Assembly: GCA_025963875.1 (NCBI GenBank)
Contig: JAOPZY010000259.1
Coordinates: forward strand, 1 to 57,352
Direction of reading: 5' to 3'
Length of the DNA stretch: 57,352 nucleotides
From: Actinomycetota bacterium
Lineage (GTDB): Bacteria; Actinomycetota; CADDZG01; JAHWKV01; JAOPZY01
Under the pieces are notes generated by a model. The model saw only the letters and a list, made by a program, of their open reading frames with translations, was not told the DNA's origin and ran no database searches. Each line of letters opens with the position of its first letter. Positions within the stretch are counted from its first letter, which is position 1. Both the position numbers and the translations under genes were made by a program. Below are positions 51,367 to 57,352 of the stretch, one piece after another.

Positions 51367-52164
51367 ATGACGTCCGAAGCTCATGCCTGGCTGCTCTTCC
51401 GCCCCGGGAGGCCCGACGCTCTCGTTCGGCTCTTCTGCCTCCCGTACGCAGGCGGCGGCTCCTCCGCCTATCGAGATTGGCAGGCTGGCTTCCCCCCGGA
51501 GATCGAGGTATGCCCTGTTCAGCTCCCTGGCCGGGAGAACCGGTTCTTGGAACCTCCGGCGACCAGCATGCCGATCCTTGTGCGGGATCTCGCCAATGGG
51601 CTCGGCCCCTTCCTCGACCGGCCCTTTGCTCTCTTCGGCCACAGCCTCGGCGCGCTGGTGGTGTTCGAGCTGTGCCACGAGCTTCGCTCGATGGGTCAAC
51701 CCGTCGCCCGTCACCTCTTCGTCTCGGCTCATCGGGCCCCTCACCTCCCGGACCGCCGGCCTCCCATCCACCACCTCCCCGACGACGCGTTCGTAGCGGA
51801 GCTGCAACGCCTGAACGGTACGCCGGAGGAAGTGCTGGGGAACAGCGAGCTCATGGAGCTCGTCCTTCCGACGCTGCGCGCCGACTTCACCATCAGCGAG
51901 ACCTATCGCTGGACGTGGCGCCCCCCGCTGGACTGCCCTATCACCGTGTTCGGGGGCAGGAACGATTCCGAGACGACTCCTGCCGAGCTGGAGGCCTGGA
52001 GGACCCACACGCTGGGAGCCCTACGGGTGGAGTTGCTCCCCGGCGACCACTTCTTCCTCCACGACTCGAGGAGCCAGCTTCAGGCAGCGATCCTCCGACA
52101 GTTGATGGCCCCACGGCTCGACGGGCATGAGCCGACAACCCTGCCTCGTCCTGACCATCGATAG
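51367..52164 (+). CDS. type II thioesterase
   Basis: This 265-residue alpha/beta hydrolase belongs to the TEII family that edits or releases acyl groups on PKS/NRPS carrier proteins. Motifs are LFCLPYAGGGSSAYRDW (about 21-37), VQLPGRENRFLEPP, the nucleophile elbow LFGHSLGALVVFEL (Ser about 94), and late LLPGDHFFLHDSRSQ with the catalytic His. No PKS or NRPS gene lies in the window, so its partner is elsewhere or lost. The start MTSEAHAWLLF follows GGGGGAG with very short spacing. Confidence 0.9.
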   Translation: MTSEAHAWLLFRPGRPDALVRLFCLPYAGGGSSAYRDWQAGFPPEIEVCPVQLPGRENRFLEPPATSMPILVRDLANGLGPFLDRPFALFGHSLGALVVFELCHELRSMGQPVARHLFVSAHRAPHLPDRRPPIHHLPDDAFVAELQRLNGTPEEVLGNSELMELVLPTLRADFTISETYRWTWRPPLDCPITVFGGRNDSETTPAELEAWRTHTLGALRVELLPGDHFFLHDSRSQLQAAILRQLMAPRLDGHEPTTLPRPDHR

Positions 52165-52254
52165 CCTCGGCATCAACGTGATAAGCCTGTCCCCGGCCAG
52201 ATCGCCCGAGCTCGGTCCGACCCATCGGGCGACGACGTCGCTTGCGAGGCTGCC

Positions 52255-52803
52255 GTGTCGGATGCTGGTGGAGGGATGCAGGCACCCGAGCCGCCACTGA
52301 GCGACGGCGTTGTGCACCTCCGTTTGTGGGGCCCGGCCGATGTACCCGCGATCGTCGCTGCTTGCCAGGACCCCGAGATCCCACGCTGGACGCGGGTGCC
52401 TGACGCTTTCACCGAGAAGGATGCCACCGAGTGGGTCGCCACGCACGAGCCCAAGATGCGGGCGGGGGAGGAGCTCTCCCTCGCGGTCGTTGCGCCGGCC
52501 GGCGAGGTCCTGGGAGCCATTGCGTTGCACATCCGTCACCAGGGTGTGGGCGAGATCGGGTATTGGGTGGCCCCCTGGGCGCGGCGGCGCCGGGTGGCCA
52601 CCCGGGCGCTCGTGCTGCTGTCGAGTTGGGCGCTGGCGACGCTGCCGCTGTCCCGCCTCCAGGTCACGGCCGACCCCGGCAACCTCGCGTCCCAGGGGGT
52701 GGCGGAGCGAGCCGGTTTTCGTCGAGAGGGCCTGGTGCCGGCCTACGCGGAAATCAAGGGCCGGCGTGTGGACCGCATCATGTACAGCCAGCTTGCAGGG
52801 TGA
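52255..52803 (+). CDS. GNAT-family N-acetyltransferase (RimJ/RimL type)
   Basis: The 182-residue protein shows the RimJ-like pattern: VHLRLWGPADVPAIVAACQD, RWTRVPDAFTEKDATEWV, GEIGYWVAPWARRRRVATRA with the acetyl-CoA loop, and LQVTADPGNLASQGVAERAG with FRREGLV. It probably acetylates protein N-termini or small amines. The start is the GTG at 52255 with GAGG upstream; an ATG at 52276 is an alternative. Confidence 0.88.
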   Translation: MSDAGGGMQAPEPPLSDGVVHLRLWGPADVPAIVAACQDPEIPRWTRVPDAFTEKDATEWVATHEPKMRAGEELSLAVVAPAGEVLGAIALHIRHQGVGEIGYWVAPWARRRRVATRALVLLSSWALATLPLSRLQVTADPGNLASQGVAERAGFRREGLVPAYAEIKGRRVDRIMYSQLAG

Positions 52804-52934
52804 CGCCGGGATGCCCGGGGCTGGTGCACTGTGCCTGCTTCCTGCAGTTGCCCCTTTGGGCAGCCCTCGGGCGCAAAATCTGCCCGTTCTCCTCTCCCGC
52901 GGGAGCCTGCCTGCCTCTAACGTGGAGGGAGTGG

Positions 52935-53990
52935 ATGTCAGAAACGCCCTGCGCGACGTTGGCTGATCGCACCCAAGGGACCCACCGACCTCGGCGCCCG
53001 AACGGTCTGGGGATCATGAAGCCCAAGGCCGTCCCCGGCGCCGTCCGGCTCGACGTCCTGGACATCCCGACGGTGCGGTTCCTCCAGCGGACGGCAGGCA
53101 ACGCCAGCGTTGCCAGCCTGCTCGCGAGCGTGGGGGCGACCCGGTACCCCAACGTGCAACGGTTGCCCGAGGACGCATTCGGGCTGGCCGGCAAGTACTC
53201 GCGCAAGGTCTACGGGAGCTTTGACCAACTGAACGCCGACAAGTACACCTTCTCGGCCGGGGAGTGGCGGAGCATCGTGGACGCCTACAACCGCAGGTCG
53301 ACCGGGGGTGTCCGGCTCCGATACGTCTACGACGAACAGGCGAAGGCGAGGGAGTCGGGCGGGCCCCCGCCGGTCACCGGTCTTGCAGGCAGTGAGAGGG
53401 AATCGCTTGCCGGCATCCAGCGCGAGCTGCAGAAGCACCCAACCTACCTGGCGCTGGTGAAGGACTTGGAGGCCCGCGTCGGTGCGAGCAGCTCGGCGGA
53501 GTTCTACCGTGGAGCGCACATCATCCTCCGGGACGAGGGGGAGATGTACCAGCATCTCGTCAGGACCTATGGCGACTTGATGAAACCGCGCTATACAACG
53601 AAGAGTCAGACGTCCCACTACACCGCGGGAGCCGGGTACGACGTCTCTCTCGAGGAGAGCACCCCCCAGCAAGGCATCGACCTTCCGTCCCCGCTGACCG
53701 GTCACATCCTCTTCGGCCTCGTCCCGCCGATGACCGGGAAGAAGGAGGACCCGAACACCGGCCACACATTCATCCAGACGGAAGGGTCCGGCTTCCAGAC
53801 TCTGTACACGAAGTACGTCGGCCACACCAGCGGCTTCTTCGTGAACTTCCTGTGGGGCCTGCAGACTGGCATGATCGGCACCAGTGTCGCCAGCGAGAAG
53901 ACGGGGAAGGCGCTGGTGGAAGAGTCCACCCCCTCAACAACGCCGAAGACCGGCGGCAAGAGTTTCCTGGACTACCTCGGGTTCTGGTAG
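52935..53990 (+). CDS. orphan protein with LQRTAGN motif (eCIS-cargo-like)
   Basis: The 351-residue protein starts at MSETPCATLADRT after GGAGGGAG. Residues 49-64 read FLQRTAGNASVASLLA, followed by VQRLPED. This LQRTAGN-xxVxxLL-VQR pattern recurs in DUF4157-type proteins and in cargo of extracellular contractile injection systems of actinobacteria. The remainder (about 80-351) is a mixed, Gly/Ser/Tyr-rich domain I do not recognise, with YRGAHIILRDEGEMYQHLVR, HYTAGAGYDVSLEE and GHTFIQTEGSGFQTLYTKYV. No signal peptide or TM is seen. No injection-system structural gene lies in the window. Toxicity or cargo status is inference. Confidence 0.65.
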   Translation: MSETPCATLADRTQGTHRPRRPNGLGIMKPKAVPGAVRLDVLDIPTVRFLQRTAGNASVASLLASVGATRYPNVQRLPEDAFGLAGKYSRKVYGSFDQLNADKYTFSAGEWRSIVDAYNRRSTGGVRLRYVYDEQAKARESGGPPPVTGLAGSERESLAGIQRELQKHPTYLALVKDLEARVGASSSAEFYRGAHIILRDEGEMYQHLVRTYGDLMKPRYTTKSQTSHYTAGAGYDVSLEESTPQQGIDLPSPLTGHILFGLVPPMTGKKEDPNTGHTFIQTEGSGFQTLYTKYVGHTSGFFVNFLWGLQTGMIGTSVASEKTGKALVEESTPSTTPKTGGKSFLDYLGFW

Positions 53991-54240
53991 GCCACCCGCA
54001 AGGCGTCGGCGAACCGAGACCTGGGGCCGACCGGTGGCTCTGTCCGTGATGACACGAGGAAAGCACTCCCCATGAGTGGCCTGACGGTTGCTTCGTAACC
54101 CCGGGAGACCGATTCTGCGTCACCGTAAGGTCGGTCAAGGTGACCCAGAACGCAGGTCGCGACGATCGAGTGTGGCAGAGCAGCAAAACGCGCCGGGGTG
54201 ATCGCCGGCAGGGTCGCTCACTGACGATCGGCAGCAAGCC

Positions 54241-54653
54241 GTGACCAGAGGCATCTGGGTGAAAGGCCCACCGCATCCAAAGGGCCGGATCCCCGAAACG
54301 CACCGAGACTTGCTGCGCCAGCGCCTCGAACGCCACGTCGAGCAGCATTGGTCCAGGGATTGCGGGGGCATCCTGGTGCGGTTTCGCGGGCCGTATGCCC
54401 ACGTCGACGCGCTCCCCGCCGAGCGGGACGAGCCGGAGGGGCTCGAGGGTGACGAGCCGGGAGAGCTCGAGCCAACTCCCCTTCAACTCTGCCGCCTCGG
54501 ATACCTGGGAAGCAAAGACCGCTGGGCCTTCGCCTTCTACAAGTGCAGCGACGAGTCCTACGAGCCCTCGATCCTGCCGTCAGGACAGTTCTCGGGCGAG
54601 CCGGGGAGGCATTCGACTGCGCCGCGGCTGTCTATCTCGCCGGAGGATTCTGA
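54241..54653 (+). pseudogene. conserved actinobacterial hypothetical gene with one-base frameshift
   Basis: The frame opens MTRGIWVKGPPHPKGRIPET and continues RDLLRQRLERHVEQHW and CRLGYLGSKDRWAFAFYKCS, then YEPSILPSGQFSGEP. At about 54602 the frame breaks in a run of G: with one extra G it reads GEAFDCAAAVYLAGGF and stops at 54653, which is the natural end. As given, translation runs to 54693 with an unrelated tail. Family role unknown. A homopolymer error is as likely as a true mutation. Confidence 0.65.
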
Positions 54654-54693
54654 CGCCCTCGTTTGTCTCGGCGCACCCGGAGTATCTCCTTGA

Positions 54694-55047
54694 CGGGCAC
54701 TCGCCCGCACGACGGTCGATCTCGCCGAGAAGTCTGCCCGCCGGGCCGGCGAGCCGTCCGAGCCGGCCGGCCGGGCAGGCCCGGGAATATCCCCGGAGGC
54801 CTTCAACGCCTGGGTACGGACGTGGCCGGATGAGGCGGTGCCCGAGCTGGAGGGCATGACGCCCCGCTAGGCCGCCCAGGATGCTCGTGGCCGTATCCCG
54901 GTCGAGGCCCACCTCCGCGAACTCGAACACCAGGCTGTTGCCAACCGGGCCCGGGGCCTCAGGGATGTCGATGTCGCGGAACTGCGGTCGGTCCTGGGGA
55001 TGAGCGCGGACACACGGCCAGAACTGGGCGCGAACCGCCCGACCTGA
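54694..55047 (+). pseudogene. C-terminal remnant of a gene related to SEC-C-type proteins
   Basis: One frame reads DLAEKSARRAGEPSEPAG, then FNAWVRTWPDEAVPELEGMT, then, after an in-frame TAG at 54868-54870, AAQDARGRIPVEAHLRELEH and DVDVAELRSVLGM. The LEGMTPRxAA plus terminal LRxxLG pattern is typical of the end of actinobacterial SEC-C-type proteins. CAG to TAG explains the stop. No upstream portion or start is present, so it is a remnant, possibly of a duplicate of the SEC-C gene that begins at 56004. Confidence 0.5.
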
Positions 55048-55112
55048 GGAGCCCCGACCTCCACTGCCGACGTTGCGTCCCGCTCTGTGCGGGCGGCCGG
55101 TGATTCGGTTCC

Positions 55113-55748
55113 TTACCCCGAGTCCTCGGTCGCTGCAGGGTTGGTCAGCTGCCGTCGCAACCGGCGGGCACGATCCATTCCCAGCTCACGCAGCCGCGGA
55201 TCGATGCTGGGGATGGGGGCGAGGGCGGGGATCCTGGCCGCCAGGCGATCTTCGTACGCTCTCCGCTCGTCGGTCATGGCTGGGATCACGGCGCCGCGGT
55301 TCTCCCTCGAGCCACGGCGGACTCCGGGGGCCTTGCGGCGCTTGCCCGCGGTTCCCCCGGCGATTCCCGAGGGCGAGTCTTCGTGTACGGAAGGACCGTA
55401 CCGGTCTTCCAGCGGCTCCAGGCAGTAGATGTCGGGCTGCCCGTCAAAGAGCTTCGACTCGATGCTGAGGAGGCCCGCCTCGACGAGTTCCTGGAGATAC
55501 CGGTATGCCTGGCCGGGGCTTCTGCCGAGGATCCTGGCGATGTCGTCGGTGGTCAGGGCTGCGTCGGGGCCGGACCAGGCGTGCTGCTTGACGATCAGGT
55601 AGGTGAATCGGACGGCAATGTCGAGGTCGGTGTCCTCGATGACGGCATCCATCCGGGCGTACCCACGGGCGTCCAGGGGGCTCCGGAACTGAAACCGGGC
55701 TCCGGCGTCGTTGCGGGTGAGGCCGTCGTGGATCGCCTGTGCGCACAT
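55113..55748 (-). CDS. winged-helix DNA-binding protein
   Basis: The 211-residue protein starts at MCAQAIHDGLTRNDAGARF, with GGAGG nine bases upstream; a Met eight residues earlier is possible. Residues about 35-110 form a winged helix: DLDIAVRFTYLIVKQHAWSG, then LTTDDIARILGRSPGQAYRY and LQELVEAGLLSIE, the pattern of replication-initiator-like or MarR-like HTH proteins. The C-terminal part (about 125-211) is basic and probably disordered (KRRKAPGVRRGSRENRG). There is no ligand domain. Regulator or plasmid-derived replication protein; I cannot decide. Confidence 0.65.
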   Translation of the reverse strand: MCAQAIHDGLTRNDAGARFQFRSPLDARGYARMDAVIEDTDLDIAVRFTYLIVKQHAWSGPDAALTTDDIARILGRSPGQAYRYLQELVEAGLLSIESKLFDGQPDIYCLEPLEDRYGPSVHEDSPSGIAGGTAGKRRKAPGVRRGSRENRGAVIPAMTDERRAYEDRLAARIPALAPIPSIDPRLRELGMDRARRLRRQLTNPAATEDSG

Positions 55749-56003
55749 GCTTGCCCAACCTCCTTCGATCACCCAAACCCGACGTTCAGCGAGTTACACG
55801 ACTGTGATTCGAAGCCTTGGCCAGACAATACCCCTCTCTAGTCGCCTGGTCACGTTGGGCTGCCGGAGCAACGCCGGAATCGACCTGTGGCCGCGAAGGA
55901 TTCTCCCCACTCCGGCAATACATGGCCATTTCTGTCAGCCTCACCCGTTATGATCACTGATCTACATACTTGTAACGTGATGAGCGATCAGGAGGTGATC
56001 GGA

Positions 56004-57352
56004 ATGAGCAGGAAGCAGCAGAGACGGAGGAGACGGCCAGGTGCGCGGCTGCACAGGGGGAAAGCCGGGACCCAGCGGATGGGCGACGACTTCGCGCTGT
56101 GGGGCGTCCACCTCCTGATGCATGTGTTGGCCTCGGAGGCATACTCCATGGACGAGGCAGCCGAGTTGGTGGTCGAATTCCCGACCACCTTCCCGCCCCT
56201 CATGGTGCCCGTGGTCGTCGGGCAGTCCTGTCTCCGGCGCGTCGTGGACATCGCGGCGGCGGCGCTGAGGCGGGCTCCGGCGAGCCGCAACGCACTCGCG
56301 TTCGCCGCACAGGTGGCCACCGCGGAAGGGGACCACACCAGGGCGAGTCTGTTGATGGAGGAGGCCTGGTCGGCGGGGGAGCCCGACTCGGGTCTTCGGC
56401 AGACCCGGGCGGCCGTCCTGGTCGCCGCAGGAGGCGTGGCCGGCGCCATACCGGAAGTCGATGCCCTGTGCGTTGACTATCCCGACTACTTCGTTCCGCA
56501 GGCGCTGCGAGCGGAGACCCTGACGCTGCTGCAGCGGCGGGTCGCCGGCCCGGCCGACGGGGCCTGCACCTGCGGCTCGGGCCTGCCCTTCGCGGGCTGC
56601 TGCCGAGGGACCGAGCTGGACGCGCTCCGCCGGTTCGAGGATCGGACCGATCTCGAGGACCTCATCAGGAAGCTCCACGCGCACCTTGCAGGCCTCGATG
56701 GCTTTCTATCGGTTGCCGGGGAGGAGTGGCTGCGGGCCCACCGCCAGTGGTGGGGAGGCGACTACTCGCTCTCGGAGTCGGATCTTGTTCTCAGTGCCCT
56801 CTGGGGTGCTGAGGTGATCGTCCCCGCTCCTGGTACCGCGGCCCGGTGGGCGGTTTCGGCTGGCCAACGCACCCTCCTCGAGGACTTCGCCGGTCTGCCC
56901 GAGGTCCGTGAGCGCCACGGCAAGCTGATGGACGCATGGGTGCGGTCTGCCCGGTTCGGCACGTGGCAGGTCGATCCCGACCAGCGAGGACCCGGCCTCA
57001 TACTCAGCGACCTGCTCACGGGTCTGAAGATCTACGCTGCCGTGGAGCCCCACGTGCGTGACGACATCGCAGATCCATGGAGTGTGCTCGTCGGAACGAT
57101 GGTGCCCGATGGTGGTATCTGGCGATCTCTTCCCGGTCTGGTGGTCCTCAGCCCGGCCGAAGCCGACATCCTGGTGGGCCGGGTGCACAAGCTTGCCAGC
57201 GTCCTGGTGGAGTGCGGACCCGGCGATGCGGCTCGGCCCAGCTTCGAGGTCATCCCGCCGAGCATGCTGCCCGGGATGGGTCCTCCACCACCTCCCGAGG
57301 TTGCCAGGGTGATGGTGGACACCGCCAACGGCATGCTTCCGGAGCTGCTGGC
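56004..57352 (+). CDS. SEC-C motif protein, cut by window end
   Basis: This frame is open to the window edge (449 codons seen, no stop). The start MSRKQQRRRRRPGARLHRGK follows AGGAGGTGATC, a near-perfect match to the 16S anti-Shine-Dalgarno sequence. After a basic N-terminus comes a helical TPR-like region (about 28-180; ASRNALAFAAQVATAEGDHT). The SEC-C zinc motif is at 188-200 (CTCGSGLPFAGCC), and a larger alpha/beta domain follows (VLSALWGAEVIVPAPGTAAR). SEC-C motifs mark many proteins of unknown role and the SecA C-terminus; here it is internal. Function unknown. Confidence 0.75.
   Translation, partial: MSRKQQRRRRRPGARLHRGKAGTQRMGDDFALWGVHLLMHVLASEAYSMDEAAELVVEFPTTFPPLMVPVVVGQSCLRRVVDIAAAALRRAPASRNALAFAAQVATAEGDHTRASLLMEEAWSAGEPDSGLRQTRAAVLVAAGGVAGAIPEVDALCVDYPDYFVPQALRAETLTLLQRRVAGPADGACTCGSGLPFAGCCRGTELDALRRFEDRTDLEDLIRKLHAHLAGLDGFLSVAGEEWLRAHRQWWGGDYSLSESDLVLSALWGAEVIVPAPGTAARWAVSAGQRTLLEDFAGLPEVRERHGKLMDAWVRSARFGTWQVDPDQRGPGLILSDLLTGLKIYAAVEPHVRDDIADPWSVLVGTMVPDGGIWRSLPGLVVLSPAEADILVGRVHKLASVLVECGPGDAARPSFEVIPPSMLPGMGPPPPPEVARVMVDTANGMLPELL

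Overview
The window is GC-rich bacterial DNA with a gene content and order typical of Actinomycetota. It has F420-type LLM oxidoreductase, PknG/GlnX/GlnH, an AfsR-like SARP regulator, a Pmt mannosyltransferase, and the mycobacterium-like neighbours pmt-rsmI-metG-tatD-rpfB position-ksgA-ispE, pth-rplY-prs-glmU and mfd-mazG-eno-ftsB. It is not a close relative of Mycobacterium or Streptomyces: the RpfB position is filled by a G5/double-psi-barrel protein, and a zinc-ribbon signalling cluster sits inside the core block. An uncultured actinobacterial lineage is my best guess (inference).

Layout. 0-8.6 kb: a convergent lipoprotein, then ftsB, eno, a small proline-rich membrane protein, YabN-like mazG, a parvulin lipoprotein and mfd, all on the minus strand. 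8.6-10.1 kb: an alpha/beta hydrolase and two joined gene remnants (histidine kinase tail, ABC permease tail). 10.1-20 kb: the PknG module. glnX-like, glnH-like and an LLM oxidoreductase run on the plus strand and converge, across a strong hairpin, on a minus-strand operon of helical protein, pknG, PP2C phosphatase, VWA protein and FHA protein. The kinase, phosphatase and FHA protein all carry N-terminal zinc ribbons. 20-24 kb: pth, rplY, prs, glmU and tRNA-Gln(TTG). 24-31 kb: an accessory insertion with an HTH/endonuclease-like protein, a P450/methyltransferase/SnoaL operon, and a divergent SARP-AAA-TPR regulator that is frameshifted near its C-terminus. 31-40 kb: ispE, rsmA, G5/DPBB wall protein, tatD, metG, AbrB-type regulator, rsmI, DUF192 and Pmt mannosyltransferase. 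40-48.4 kb: tatA, PEBP, a duplicated protoglobin-like protein, two tandem secreted CAP-domain proteins each behind a c-di-GMP-I (GEMM) riboswitch, PPK2, a baeRF-type protein and a DUF3089 lipase-like protein. 48.4-57.4 kb: a decaying accessory region with several pseudogenes, an unknown protein, a type II thioesterase, a GNAT acetyltransferase, an orphan protein with the LQRTAGN motif of contractile-injection-system cargo, a winged-helix regulator and a SEC-C protein cut by the window end.

How the genes work together. The PknG module looks like a complete nutrient-sensing pathway: periplasmic amino-acid binding protein, four-TM transducer, cytosolic kinase, opposing phosphatase, and a phosphothreonine-reading FHA protein. 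The CAP pair shows second-messenger control of surface proteins. A 33-bp palindromic repeat family (five units at three loci) lies between 32 and 41 kb. The most interesting leads are the zinc-ribbon PknG cluster, the duplicated riboswitch-CAP unit beside a tandem protoglobin gene, the LQRTAGN orphan, the repeat family, and the double gene remnant at 9.84 kb.
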